Positions 1-7,696 are shown, counted from the first letter of the stretch. The stretch is 36,397 nucleotides of DNA from Desulfobacterales bacterium (GCA_030066785.1 JASJAZ010000028.1:1-36397), one strand, 5' to 3'. Notes: a model not told the origin generated them from the sequence alone. Translations and numbers: made by a program.

Positions 1-156
1 TTGAAGAAAGACCGTGGTCAGCGCCTAAGCCAAGGCTGCGGATGCCAACTATCGGTGGATATCGGTTCTTATCGGTTGCATCCATGTTATCATAACTGCC
101 TCTTCTGTTATGCCAATCCCGCCAAAGCGGTTGGGGAATCAAATCCGAACAGATGA
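1..156 (+). CDS. DUF1848 family protein, C-terminal end (5' truncated)
   Basis: An open frame enters from the left edge and gives 51 residues before a TGA at 154-156. It carries the pattern CGCQLSVDIGSY followed by HPCYHNCLFCYANP, which is the typical carboxy end of DUF1848 proteins. Their clustered cysteines (C-x3-C-x2-C type) suggest an iron-sulfur or metal site; the family's function is not established as far as I know. The stop overlaps the dusB start (ATGA, 153-156), so the two genes are probably translationally coupled. Only the last part of the gene is in the window, so nothing can be said about its start or promoter. Confidence 0.8.
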   Translation: MKKDRGQRLSQGCGCQLSVDIGSYRLHPCYHNCLFCYANPAKAVGESNPNR

Positions 157-1148
157 AAATCGGACCTTTAGAACTTGAAAATCCTGTGATCTTAGCCCCT
201 CTGGCCGGTATTACCAACCTGCCTTTTCGCCTCATGGTAAAAAATTCCGGTTGCGGATTGGTGTATTCCGAGATGGTCAGTGCCAATGGACTCATCCACA
301 AATCGAAAAAAACATTCCGTTTGCTGGACAGCCGGCCGGAGGAAAAACCACTGGCAGTGCAAATATTCGGAACGGATCCCAGCATCATGGCCGAAGCAGC
401 GCGGATAGTTGCGTCAAGTGGTGCCGATATTTTGGACATCAATTTTGGGTGTTCTGTCAAAAAAGTTGTTAAAACCGGCGCCGGTGTCGCCTTGATGCAA
501 AATCCCGAGCAGACGGAAAAGTTATTGACCGCAGTCAGAAAAGCCGTGCACATCCCCCTCACCATTAAAATTCGCACCGGCTGGGATCGCTCGGGGAAAC
601 AGGCGCAAAATATCGCTCAGGTTGCTGCGAATTGCGGTGTGGATGCTATCTGCGTGCATCCACGCACAGCGACGCAAGGGTTTAGGGGCTGCGCTGATTG
701 GTCCATTATTGCCGCCGTAAAAAAATGTGTTGCCATGCCGGTAATCGGCAATGGTGATGTCATGACACCCGTTGATGCCCAAAAACTGTTGCGCGCTACC
801 GGATGTGATGCGGTGATGATCGGGCGCGCGGCCATCGGCAATCCACAAATATTTTCGCAAATCATATGCCAGTTAAACGGCTTGCCAATTAAACCGTTTG
901 ATTTGGATCACCACATTGCACAAATGATTGACTACTTTGAGTCATCCATAGAGTATCTCGGTGAAAAACAAGGCTGTCGTATGATGCGCAGCCGTCTGGG
1001 TTGGTTTGTCAAAGGTCTGCATTCGAACAAAATTTTTCGTGAAACCATCAAAACCCTTTCCAACAAGCAACAGGGATTGGCTGCCATAAATGACTATGCA
1101 GACTTTCTTCGTAGACACAGCCGTGCTAGTGTTCGGGTTTCCAGCTGA
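153..1148 (+). CDS. dusB: tRNA-dihydrouridine synthase, DusB type
   Basis: This FMN enzyme reduces specific uridines in tRNA to dihydrouridine using NADPH, in the cytoplasm. The 331-residue protein opens with the family pattern LENPVILAPLAGITNLPFR, followed by the SEMVSANGL segment. It has the active-site cysteine in NFGCSVKKV (residues about 97-105; most family members have GCP here), the KIRTGW strand, the HPRTATQGF loop, and the phosphate-binding GNGDV and MIGRAAIGNP motifs of the TIM barrel. A helical C-terminal RNA-binding domain follows. Length is normal for DusB. The ATG overlaps the stop of the upstream DUF1848 gene. DusB rather than DusA or DusC is chosen from overall motif wording and is less certain than the family. 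Confidence 0.93.
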   Translation: MKIGPLELENPVILAPLAGITNLPFRLMVKNSGCGLVYSEMVSANGLIHKSKKTFRLLDSRPEEKPLAVQIFGTDPSIMAEAARIVASSGADILDINFGCSVKKVVKTGAGVALMQNPEQTEKLLTAVRKAVHIPLTIKIRTGWDRSGKQAQNIAQVAANCGVDAICVHPRTATQGFRGCADWSIIAAVKKCVAMPVIGNGDVMTPVDAQKLLRATGCDAVMIGRAAIGNPQIFSQIICQLNGLPIKPFDLDHHIAQMIDYFESSIEYLGEKQGCRMMRSRLGWFVKGLHSNKIFRETIKTLSNKQQGLAAINDYADFLRRHSRASVRVSS

Positions 1149-1195
1149 GGCGCAAGCTAGTGCTTGAAGATCTTATTGCAAATGTACTCGAGGGG

Positions 1196-1263
1196 TTAAG
1201 GCCGAATCGATGAAGGTGGGCGGTGGTGAGCACTCAAATTGAAAAAACCACATTTGGCCTTAA
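1196..1263 (+). other. nested inverted repeat downstream of dusB
   Basis: TTAAGGCC (1196-1203) pairs with GGCCTTAA (1256-1263). Inside it GTGGT (1223-1227) pairs with ACCAC (1247-1251). No T-run follows, so it is not a classical rho-independent terminator. It could be a structured 3' end of the dusB transcript, a small RNA, or chance. Confidence 0.25.
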
Positions 1264-1331
1264 AAGGAAGGTTTACATTTGCCTATAGATGGGTAAGTAA
1301 TTGTTAATGACGCGATGCACTAAATAACCGT

Positions 1332-1484
1332 CTAGCGCCAGATCATTCGCGAGTTGTTAATAATGGCGCCAATTACCAGTCCTACGATGGCCCAAAACTC
1401 CCAATCCTGCCACCAATATTCAATGGAAGTCATAACTTTGATTGCCAGGATAATCAGGGTTATGTTGATGAGGTGCTTGATCAT
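1332..1484 (-). CDS. small putative membrane protein (50 aa)
   Basis: A 50-codon reading frame starts at ATG (1482-1484) and ends at TAG (1332-1334). An AAAGGAG Shine-Dalgarno-like sequence lies upstream at 1496-1502; its 11-nt spacing is slightly long. The product has two hydrophobic stretches: residues about 4-18, rich in I/L/V, and about 31-42 (WAIVGLVIGAII). They are separated by a tryptophan-rich, acidic segment (EYWWQDWEFW). This pattern fits a tiny two-helix or re-entrant inner-membrane protein. I do not recognise a family. It is isolated on the minus strand between two plus-strand genes, with no visible partner. The composition and ribosome-binding site make it more credible than a random frame of this length, but it is unproven. 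Confidence 0.45.
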   Translation of the reverse strand: MIKHLINITLIILAIKVMTSIEYWWQDWEFWAIVGLVIGAIINNSRMIWR

Positions 1485-1828
1485 AAGTAGGTCTACTCCT
1501 TTGTCGCCGGTTTTGATTGGCAGGTGATTTACAATCTAAAGAAATATAATTGTCGGTTAGTTGTTAAAGGCTACCTATTTTACGCATGCGAATAAAACTT
1601 GCATAAATAAATTTTTATTTTTGACCATCAACTGATATAATAGTCAAATAGCGTTGCAAAGTTTGTTTTTATTAATAAAAATAGTGCCATATATTATACA
1701 GGCTGTCAACTCGCCCCTCGACCATTGGTTAACAGCTACACGGTGAAAGTGAATTGAGACAGCGGTTAATAAACCGAAACAGCATGAAGTCACCTGGGCT
1801 TTACGTTTATTAATATGGAGGAGAATAC
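1485..1828. other. AT-rich intergenic region
   Basis: This gap of about 340 bp holds no convincing gene. It contains the extended -10 promoter candidate at 1633-1641 and a perfect 16-bp AT palindrome (TTTTTATTAATAAAAA, 1666-1681) just downstream of it. The palindrome could be a binding site for a regulator of the SH3 protein gene. Confidence 0.4.
1633..1641 (+). promoter_or_regulatory. candidate extended -10 promoter
   Basis: TGATATAAT (1633-1641) is a perfect extended -10 element (TGnTATAAT). No good -35 hexamer sits at the right distance, which is tolerated for extended -10 promoters. It would start transcription near 1648 and give the SH3-protein gene a leader of about 180 nt. Confidence 0.4.
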
Positions 1829-2575
1829 ATGCTTATTTCTAAAAGAAGCTGTGGCCACAATAGTATCATCAGTATCTTAAGTATTATGATCTGTTTGTTG
1901 TTGGGTGAGATCGCCCTTGCCGACACGCGGTATGTTTCCGATCGACTGGTCATTACCGTACGCGAAGGCAAGGGCACCGGATTTAAGGTGGTTACCGTGC
2001 TTGAATCCAATACGCCGGTTGAGATACTGGCTGAGGAAGAAAATTATCTTAAAGTCAAAACCCAAAAGGGTGAAGAGGGCTGGGTTCAAAAACGATATAT
2101 CACAGCCGACACACCCAAATCGATTATCATAGCAAAAATGAAATCCGATTTGGCAAAGCTTCGGAAACAAATGGATCAATTGAAAACAAGCCGTAAAAAT
2201 TTAAATGCCAAAATGAGCGAATCCCAAAACAGTTATTCTCAGCAACTGCGCTTAAACCAGCAGGAGTTAGCGACCAAGCAAAAAGAAGTCGCTGACCTGG
2301 CCAAACAGCTGCAGGTCGTTCAAAAACAATATGAAACGCTGAAGCAGAACTCTGAAAACGTAACTGGCTTGATGGAGGCAAATAAGCAATTGCTGGCTGC
2401 TAACCAAAAAGTGGAGGCTGCCGAAAAAAAGATTCGCAGTGAATTGGATCTTATTCAAAAAGAAAACACGCGTCTGATGAATAGCAGGCTGGTTCGCTGG
2501 TTTTTAGCGGGCAGTGGTGTTTTATTGGTGGGATTGATTACCGGGCGTTTAACGCGACGCCGCCGGTATTATTGA
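1829..2575 (+). CDS. SH3-domain, coiled-coil membrane protein (TIGR04211/YgiM-like)
   Basis: This 248-residue envelope protein has the architecture of the YgiM family (TIGR04211). A Sec signal peptide (residues 1-31, ending IALA before DTRYVSD) is followed by a bacterial SH3 domain (about 32-95, with VREGKGTGFKVV and the EEGWVQKRYI end). A long polar coiled coil (about 100-215, rich in K/Q/E/L heptads) comes next. One transmembrane helix (about 222-238) and a basic tail (RLTRRRRYY) end the protein. The SH3 domain should therefore lie in the periplasm, anchored by the C-terminal helix. The family's role is not well defined; such SH3 domains often bind peptidoglycan or proteins. The start is supported by GGAGGA six bases before the ATG. 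A hairpin terminator lies shortly after the stop. Confidence 0.82.
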   Translation: MLISKRSCGHNSIISILSIMICLLLGEIALADTRYVSDRLVITVREGKGTGFKVVTVLESNTPVEILAEEENYLKVKTQKGEEGWVQKRYITADTPKSIIIAKMKSDLAKLRKQMDQLKTSRKNLNAKMSESQNSYSQQLRLNQQELATKQKEVADLAKQLQVVQKQYETLKQNSENVTGLMEANKQLLAANQKVEAAEKKIRSELDLIQKENTRLMNSRLVRWFLAGSGVLLVGLITGRLTRRRRYY

Positions 2576-2593
2576 TTGCTTGCGATGCTACCA

Positions 2594-2623
2594 AAGAAGC
2601 AGTGCCATTTGGCACTGCTTCTT
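2594..2623. terminator. bidirectional hairpin between convergent genes
   Basis: AAGAAGCAGTGCCA (2594-2607) and TGGCACTGCTTCTT (2610-2623) form a perfect 14-bp inverted repeat with a very short loop. It lies between the stops of the convergent SH3-protein and DUF2914 genes and can serve both. The outer arm supplies A/T-rich ends rather than a long T-run. Confidence 0.75.
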
Positions 2624-2650
2624 AGATTCTGCAAAGATTCAAATGTAATC

Positions 2651-3055
2651 TTATTGTACAAGGAAAATAATCTTCTTCAAAACCGTACCGTCCTGTGCTA
2701 CCACATCCACTGTCCATTCGCCGGTCCATTCCGGAAGGATTCGTTTCGAGCTGTATGTTCGCCAGGCATTTGATTGCACTGCCAGTGAAACACTGGCCAT
2801 TTGATTGCCGCCAAAATACCAATTGTGGGTAATATTCTCCCCTGCCGTTGCCCCTACCACTTTTGTAAAGCAATAGACCCTCTCAACGGATTGGGGAAAT
2901 ACATCGCCGGGCTCAACCGGTGTGCGATCAACCACGTCTTTACAAATGACCGCCTCTTCAATACTAATGGCACCTTCTTGGGCCAAAGCGGTTGCCGACA
3001 TCATCAACACTAAACCAAAGGCCGTTAACACCATCATTAAAAACGCTTTTCTCAT
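2651..3055 (-). CDS. secreted DUF2914 domain protein
   Basis: This 134-residue protein starts with a Sec signal peptide (residues 1-25, ending ATALAQ) and then consists almost entirely of a DUF2914 domain. Family-like features are ISIEEAVICKDVVDRTP near the start, VYCFTKVVG, HNWYFGG and the end segment WTGEWTVDVV followed by KKIIFLV. The domain is a small beta-sandwich of unknown function found in exported proteins. No lipobox is present, so the mature protein should be soluble in the periplasm or secreted. The start is supported by AGGAGG placed five bases upstream of the ATG. It stands alone, convergent with the SH3-protein gene across a shared hairpin. Confidence 0.8.
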   Translation of the reverse strand: MRKAFLMMVLTAFGLVLMMSATALAQEGAISIEEAVICKDVVDRTPVEPGDVFPQSVERVYCFTKVVGATAGENITHNWYFGGNQMASVSLAVQSNAWRTYSSKRILPEWTGEWTVDVVAQDGTVLKKIIFLVQ

Positions 3056-3523
3056 TTTAACCTCCTGTTGTTAAATCTATATTCGTTTGGCTTCTAAAAA
3101 CCATGTCAATAGCTACTAAAGCGCACACTGTAGCCGGCTACGTTTCAGCAATGTCTCTCATGAACCATGTTAGCGTGTGTGAAAGTAACTGTCAAATTTC
3201 AGGCACCGATTACTACCAAGCCCAATCAACAGTTACCAAGGCAAGATCGAAGAAGAAAAAGAATACAATTTTTATGCCCAAATGATCGTTACGCCAAAAA
3301 GCAGCCATCGAGCCGATCTTCATCCATCCATTTGGCACGAATACGTTGCCGATGGATGATTTTGGGTGCTTCTATGTATAATTTAGTATAATAATGATCG
3401 CTTTGGATGAGATTTTAAACGTCGGCAGGGTATATAGGCGGGATTATCATTTTAGGCTAAAACCGAGTCATCCAAAAAAACGAATCATGATATGGGCGTA
3501 AAGCGGCCACTTCTTCCGGCGGG
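3056..3523. other. intergenic region without a convincing gene
   Basis: Short frames exist on the plus strand (for example 3103-3285), but they lack ribosome-binding sites and have irregular, Lys/Ser-rich sequences unlike real proteins. The region holds one orphan terminator-like hairpin (3320-3363) and two TATAAT hexamers on the plus strand at 3377-3382 and 3387-3392. No matching -35 box was found for either. Confidence 0.4.
3320..3363 (+). terminator. orphan terminator-like hairpin
   Basis: TCATCCATC (3320-3328) pairs perfectly with GATGGATGA (3351-3359). An inner GGCA/TGCC stem adds to the fold, and TTTT follows at 3360-3363. It points to a plus-strand transcript, yet no plus-strand gene is visible upstream within the gap. 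It may end a small RNA. Confidence 0.4.
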
Positions 3524-4477
3524 CTATTTGGCCATCACGGAACTGCCGATTGAAATGCCGTTGTTCTCGATAATGGTTCCTTCGGCAGTATCCGGATAAA
3601 CCGTATCGATCTTAATTCTTCCGATGTTTGGCCCTGGCATAAAATATTGAACGCCATCGCCTCCCGTCATAATTTCATTGCTGTCATAGACCTCAAGGAA
3701 ATGCCCAGTTTTGAGCCCGACTCTTTGGCCCGAAGATAACGTCACTCTATCACCTGCAACGGTGGTCACATATCCGCGCCATGGCTGTGATGTCAACACA
3801 TAACAGATTTCTTGACCCATTTCACGGGCCACCTTGCTCATTGCCGCGGTTAACTCCTCGGTTAATTGCAGCCGACCTTTCTTAAGTTGGTCTAAATCCA
3901 CTTCATCAACTTCGATCTCGCGAATAATGCTTCGATCCAGCAATTTGGCGCCGGTCTCGGAGGTATAAACAATAACGGTGGCCTGAATTTGGAGATACGC
4001 CAGCGTGTCTCGGTACCAAAGGATACCTTTGAGCTCTTTGCGGCTGCTGATATCTTCCAATCCGCCGATAACAATGGCATTCAATCCCCGTAACCGTGAT
4101 TGCTTTGCCAACGTAAAGTTGTCAATTTGCCCTGACGGCCGTAACGGCAGTTGCCGCAAAAAATCAGGATAATCGTCGTCCTTTGACTGTATAATGATAT
4201 TGTTGGGGCATTCGCCCGTAATAACTTGGTTGAAGTTGGCTTCGAAAATAGATTGAAAATCACCTGCAGCCAAAAAAGTATTATTGCCAAAAGGGGTAAA
4301 GCCAACTTTTTTCTTATAGCCGCCTTTCGATATTTTAAATTTCTGGGTGACTCTGCGGGTGACTTTGCGAATATCTTGCTGGTAAGAAGAACATCCGCTT
4401 AGACTCAAGCAACAGATTATGATCATCAACAGCCTGGCACATCCGAAAAGGATATGGGCAAAGGGTATATATTGCAT
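3524..4477 (-). CDS. lipoprotein with FlgT-C-like C-terminal domain
   Basis: The product is a 317-residue outer-envelope lipoprotein. A hydrophobic signal (about residues 11-28) ends in the lipobox LSGC, making Cys29 the lipidated residue. The middle (about 45-200) resembles the nucleotide-free CsgG/FlgT-like fold (VGFTPFGN, then NAIVIGGLEDI). The end (about 228-317) has the strand pattern of FlgT C-terminal domains: GYVTTVAGDRVTLSSGQRVG, then TGHFLEVYD and IGRIKIDTV. Such proteins bind outer-membrane machines or peptidoglycan, but I do not recognise this one specifically. A TTG codon at 4489 would add four residues; the ATG at 4477 is preferred. Neither has a strong ribosome-binding site. 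The start lies just downstream of a hairpin at 4514-4559. Confidence 0.65.
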   Translation of the reverse strand: MQYIPFAHILFGCARLLMIIICCLSLSGCSSYQQDIRKVTRRVTQKFKISKGGYKKKVGFTPFGNNTFLAAGDFQSIFEANFNQVITGECPNNIIIQSKDDDYPDFLRQLPLRPSGQIDNFTLAKQSRLRGLNAIVIGGLEDISSRKELKGILWYRDTLAYLQIQATVIVYTSETGAKLLDRSIIREIEVDEVDLDQLKKGRLQLTEELTAAMSKVAREMGQEICYVLTSQPWRGYVTTVAGDRVTLSSGQRVGLKTGHFLEVYDSNEIMTGGDGVQYFMPGPNIGRIKIDTVYPDTAEGTIIENNGISIGSSVMAK

Positions 4478-4513
4478 GTTTAGCGCCAATGGCTCGCTTT
4501 CGTTGCGGTACAG

Positions 4514-4559
4514 GCCATAAATTTATTTTTATGCGGGTGTGCCCGGAAATTTTTATGGC
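4514..4559. other. two-tier inverted repeat in the lipoprotein leader
   Basis: GCCATAAA (4514-4521) pairs with TTTATGGC (4552-4559) and encloses a second hairpin, CGGG-TGTG-CCCG (4534-4545). It sits about 40 nt upstream of the minus-strand lipoprotein start, so it would be in its 5' leader or act as an operator. Confidence 0.35.
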
Positions 4560-4713
4560 AACCGATTCAGCGTCAAATTAAACGCCGACTAATTTAACAC
4601 CAAGATTCACTAAAACGGTGCTTTCTAATAAAAAAAAATATGGCATGTGTCAAATCCATCAAAAAGGACACCGTATAAACGAATGAACCGAATATCGCTC
4701 TGGTTTTCGCTGC

Positions 4714-4742
4714 TTGACACGTTAAAAGTTTTCAGATTAAAG
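4714..4742 (+). promoter_or_regulatory. candidate sigma70 promoter
   Basis: A perfect TTGACA (4714-4719) is followed after 17 nt by TTAAAG (4737-4742), a weak -10. Its position about 40 nt before the start at 4781 suits the small MucR-N-like gene. Confidence 0.4.
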
Positions 4743-4780
4743 TTTCTTTTAACCTACCGCTGCAATCGAAAGGATCGCCA

Positions 4781-4978
4781 ATGGCCTCACTGAATGAGCA
4801 AATTCTAAGAACTTCCAAAGAAATAATTGTAAAATTTATCGAAGTAGGCAGGGTATCGCCAACGAGCTTTCCGGATGTCTTTAAAACTGTTTATCATACC
4901 ATTAAAGAAACAGTTATGGATTCGGCGCCATCCGAACAGCCGGATATTGAAAAAAAGCACCCTAAAGGTGAAGGGTGA
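4781..4978 (+). CDS. small protein resembling the MucR N-terminal region (65 aa)
   Basis: This 65-residue helical protein begins with LNEQILRTSKEIIVKFIEVG, then has RVSPTSFPDVFKTVY and ends in a polar, lysine-rich tail. The helix-turn-helix-like spacing (hydrophobic helix, a conserved S/P turn, then a second helix) resembles the N-terminal oligomerisation region of MucR/Ros regulators. The C2H2-like zinc finger of MucR is absent. It may therefore be a stand-alone oligomerisation or antagonist module, or simply a conserved small protein of unknown role. AAGGA lies seven bases before the ATG and a promoter-like TTGACA lies upstream. The MucR resemblance is by eye only. Confidence 0.6.
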   Translation: MASLNEQILRTSKEIIVKFIEVGRVSPTSFPDVFKTVYHTIKETVMDSAPSEQPDIEKKHPKGEG

Positions 4979-5036
4979 TGCCGTCATCGATTAATTTCTG
5001 ACCATACCCTTTCGATCAAAACAATAATGTATTCGA

Positions 5037-5294
5037 ATGCAAAGAGAAATCATATATTTGGACAAAGAAACCTTTGATAATCTGCCGGAATACTCTTTTT
5101 CTCTGCCGACTGATAAGCATATCGGCAAATGCTGGAAACGTAAGGTCTGGGAGGCGGATTCGAATGCAGGCTCCAACCGACCAGAATGGCATTACAAATG
5201 GTGTATGGGCGAATATGTAAAAAGCAGGGATCCCGGTAAAGTGGCGATTAAATGGTATGATATACAGTTGGCGGATCTGAAGGAGGAATCCTAA
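5037..5294 (+). CDS. conserved-looking hypothetical protein (85 aa)
   Basis: I do not recognise this family. The 85-residue product is hydrophilic, with no signal peptide or membrane helix, and is rich in tryptophan (about five) and lysine. It includes the pattern GKCWKRKVW and [10 protein letters not shown], and a strand-like end ([11 protein letters not shown]). Its two cysteines are far apart. The sequence looks protein-like rather than random. There is no clear ribosome-binding site at the ATG. It lies 58 bp after the MucR-N-like gene and could be co-transcribed with it. Its stop overlaps the end of the convergent hemL gene by four bases, leaving no room for a terminator between them. Confidence 0.5.
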   Translation: MQREIIYLDKETFDNLPEYSFSLPTDKHIGKCWKRKVWEADSNAGSNRPEWHYKWCMGEYVKSRDPGKVAIKWYDIQLADLKEES

Positions 5295-6583
5295 CCAGCT
5301 AAGCGCGCCATCGCCTGTTCGGCCGCCCGGACGGTAGCATCAATATCTGCTGTTTGATGCGCGGCCGATACAAATATCGCCTCGAATTGAGATGGTGCCA
5401 GGTAGATTCCCTGGGCCAGCATCTCTTTGTAATAAGCTGCAAACCGATCCAGGTCGCACGTCTTGGCATCATTAAAATTAGCAATTGGTTGATTTGTAAA
5501 AAATAATCCCAACATGGACATTACGCGGTTAATGACAACCTCAATCCCCGCAGCCGCAGCTGCTTGCTGAAGGCCATCGGCCAAATATTTAGATGTATCT
5601 TCCAATGCCTCATAAAGACCCGGCTGTTTCAGCTGCTGTATAGTCGCGATACCGGCCGACATGGCCATAGGATTTCCAGATAGTGTACCAGCCTGATACA
5701 CCGATCCTTGCGGTGCCATGTGCGACATGATTTCCCGCCTGCCGCCGTAGGCCCCCACAGGCAAGCCCCCACCGATGATTTTTCCCAGACAGGTCATATC
5801 CGGTGTAATGCCGTACAATGATTGCGCCCCTCCGTATGTCAGTCTAAAACCGGTCATGACCTCATCAAAAATTAAAACACAACCATGATCGGAGGTTTGT
5901 TGGCGCAAAGCTTCGAGAAATCCTTCAACTGGCGGCACAAGCCCCATATTTCCGGCCACCGGTTCAACGATCACACAGGCAATCGTATCGCCTTGTTGCT
6001 GCATTAGTGTCTCAAATCCTTCGATGTCGTTATAGGGCAACGAAATGGTATGGGCCACAACATCCGTCGGGACACCCGGGCTCCCGGGAATGCCAAAGGT
6101 GGCAACGCCGGAGCCGGCCTCAACCAAAAGCGTATCGGCATGCCCATGGTAGCAGCCATCGAATTTAACAATTTTATCCCTTTGGGTGTAACCGCGTGCC
6201 AAGCGGATGGCGCTCATGGTGGCTTCTGTTCCCGAATTGACCATGCGAACCATCTCGATAGACGGCACAGCTTCGATCACCAGTTCGGCCAGTTCAACTT
6301 CTAAATCGGTTGGAGCCCCAAAACTTGTCCCCCTTTGAATTGCCTCTTCCAGGGCTTTTACAACCGCCGCATGGCGGTGTCCGATAATCATCGGCCCCCA
6401 TGAGCCGATGTAGTCAATATAACGGTTGCCATCTACATCATCGATCAAACAGCCTTGGGCTTTTTTGATAAACAGCGGATCCGCACCCACTGATTTGCAG
6501 GCTCGCACCGGACTGTTGACGCCCCCAGGAATGATATTTAATGCACGTGAAAAAAGGGTTTGTGAAAATTCATGGTCGGCCAT
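5291..6583 (-). CDS. hemL: glutamate-1-semialdehyde 2,1-aminomutase
   Basis: HemL isomerises glutamate-1-semialdehyde to 5-aminolevulinate, the last step of the C5 route to haem, sirohaem and cobalamin. It is a class-III, PLP-dependent aminotransferase-fold enzyme in the cytoplasm. The 430-residue protein has the expected [10 protein letters not shown] start, the [15 protein letters not shown] motif, [17 protein letters not shown] (Asp contacting the PLP ring nitrogen) and the Schiff-base lysine in [21 protein letters not shown] comes near the end. Length is typical. The start at 6583 is chosen because GGAAAGGACG lies just upstream; an in-frame ATG-like start eight codons earlier lacks this signal. 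A promoter-like TTGACC-17-TATTTC lies upstream at 6636-6664. Confidence 0.96.
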   Translation of the reverse strand: MADHEFSQTLFSRALNIIPGGVNSPVRACKSVGADPLFIKKAQGCLIDDVDGNRYIDYIGSWGPMIIGHRHAAVVKALEEAIQRGTSFGAPTDLEVELAELVIEAVPSIEMVRMVNSGTEATMSAIRLARGYTQRDKIVKFDGCYHGHADTLLVEAGSGVATFGIPGSPGVPTDVVAHTISLPYNDIEGFETLMQQQGDTIACVIVEPVAGNMGLVPPVEGFLEALRQQTSDHGCVLIFDEVMTGFRLTYGGAQSLYGITPDMTCLGKIIGGGLPVGAYGGRREIMSHMAPQGSVYQAGTLSGNPMAMSAGIATIQQLKQPGLYEALEDTSKYLADGLQQAAAAAGIEVVINRVMSMLGLFFTNQPIANFNDAKTCDLDRFAAYYKEMLAQGIYLAPSQFEAIFVSAAHQTADIDATVRAAEQAMARLAG

Positions 6584-6635
6584 TATAACGTCCTTTCCGG
6601 TAATCAAATTTGGTTGACATTTTCAGAATTTAAAC

Positions 6636-6664
6636 GAAATATCAAATACCCTTTTGAGGGTCAA
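6636..6664 (-). promoter_or_regulatory. candidate hemL promoter
   Basis: On the minus strand TTGACC (6659-6664) and TATTTC (6636-6641) are separated by 17 nt, about 50 nt upstream of the preferred hemL start. The -10 match is partial. A small hairpin ACCCT-TTTG-AGGGT (6648-6661) overlaps it and could be an operator. Confidence 0.35.
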
Positions 6665-6829
6665 GGCGCCATTGGTTGTTAGACGGCTATTTTAAACCAG
6701 GATCTACGATTTGATACTTTCGAAGACATCAATAGGCAAAAAAGATGGGAAACCTTGATAGGGCGCATTTAAAAACAAATTATAATAGGCCACAATTATA
6801 GATTTGAAGGGCGTCAGGGTATTAGCAAT

Positions 6830-7582
6830 ATGAGCCGGCAACAACAGCGTTCTAACCGTCTATCAAAATTCTTGGCCTATGTCCTTGGGCGTTGCCCGGA
6901 CGAATTCGGCCTTGTATTGGATGCAAATGGCTTTGTCACAATCAAGCGTCTACTGAAAGCCATCAATGAGGAACCGAATTGGAAATATGTACGCCGGACG
7001 CACCTTAATGAAATTATGCTCACACTTCCGGAGCCTTCCTTTGAAATTAGAGAATCCTGTATTCGGGCCATAAACCGAAACCGATTACCCAAACAAAATA
7101 TCGTCAATAATCCGCCGCGTTTGCTTTTCACATGTGTGCGCCGCAAGGCCCATCCTGTAATCATGGAAAAAGGAATTACGCCGTCAGAGTATCCGCAAAT
7201 CATTCTCACGGCTCAAAAAGAGCTTGCCTATCGAATTGGCCGACGACGGGATTCTGAACCAATTTTGCTTACCGTGCACACCGGCAAAACCATACAGCAG
7301 GGAATCTTTTTTACACAATGCGGCAAATCAATTTATTTGGCCGAGCGGATACCTCCCGGATGTTTTTCAGGACCACCCCTTCCCAAAATTAAATCTGAAA
7401 CCCTGAAAAAGAAGCCGGAAGAAACAAACGCTCAAGCGGCTTTGCCGGGCAGCTTCTTAATCGACGTATCGGACACTTTGGTAGACCGTCGCAAAATAAA
7501 ACGTGATCGCCGACGCAAAAATGCGGCAGCCGCTAAACAGCGCAAACAACAACGCCATCACAAGAAAAAAGGCCGTTTTTAA
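6830..7582 (+). CDS. divergent KptA/Tpt1-like protein with basic tail
   Basis: The 250-residue product follows the layout of RNA 2'-phosphotransferase (KptA/Tpt1), which removes 2'-phosphates from RNA using NAD+. The N-terminal winged-helix part is clear (residues about 9-45: RLSKFLAYVLGRCP, GLVLDANGFVTIKRLL), and CIRA (about 80-83) matches the IRA of IRAxQGHS. The C-terminal ART-like lobe is recognisable by VIMEKGI, AYRIGRRRDSEPILLTV, GIFFTQCGKSIYLAERIPP. Key motifs are altered: LRH is GRC, QGHS is NRNR, YHGT is FTCV, and the arginine before HVHLS is missing (YPQIILTA). After about residue 190 comes a strongly basic extension (RRKIKRDRRRKN...HHKKKGRF). Catalysis is therefore doubtful. RNA binding is plausible by inference. 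The gene is not a simple pseudogene, as the frame is intact. Confidence 0.75.
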   Translation: MSRQQQRSNRLSKFLAYVLGRCPDEFGLVLDANGFVTIKRLLKAINEEPNWKYVRRTHLNEIMLTLPEPSFEIRESCIRAINRNRLPKQNIVNNPPRLLFTCVRRKAHPVIMEKGITPSEYPQIILTAQKELAYRIGRRRDSEPILLTVHTGKTIQQGIFFTQCGKSIYLAERIPPGCFSGPPLPKIKSETLKKKPEETNAQAALPGSFLIDVSDTLVDRRKIKRDRRRKNAAAAKQRKQQRHHKKKGRF

Positions 7583-7667
7583 ATTAAGACGTTTATGCCT
7601 GCCCATCACCAATTATCGATAGTCAGTGATTGCTTCACGCCTGCCGGCAATTGGCCTGACAAAGGAT

Positions 7668-7696
7668 TTGACAAGTGTCTGTTTAGTTGGTAGGGA
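7668..7696 (+). promoter_or_regulatory. candidate tRNA-Lys promoter
   Basis: TTGACA (7668-7673) and TAGGGA (7691-7696) are 17 nt apart, with the tRNA 5' end 26 nt further on. The -35 is perfect and the -10 poor. Confidence 0.35.

Noticed and set aside
3332-3350. Possible sigma54 promoter (TTGGCACG...TTGC)
   Set aside because: The GG and GC elements are 12 bases apart; sigma54 needs 10. The sequence also lies within the hairpin at 3320-3359.
3103-3391. Two plus-strand frames of 60 and 74 codons
   Set aside because: No ribosome-binding sites, overlapping frames and irregular Lys/Ser/Arg-rich products unlike real proteins.
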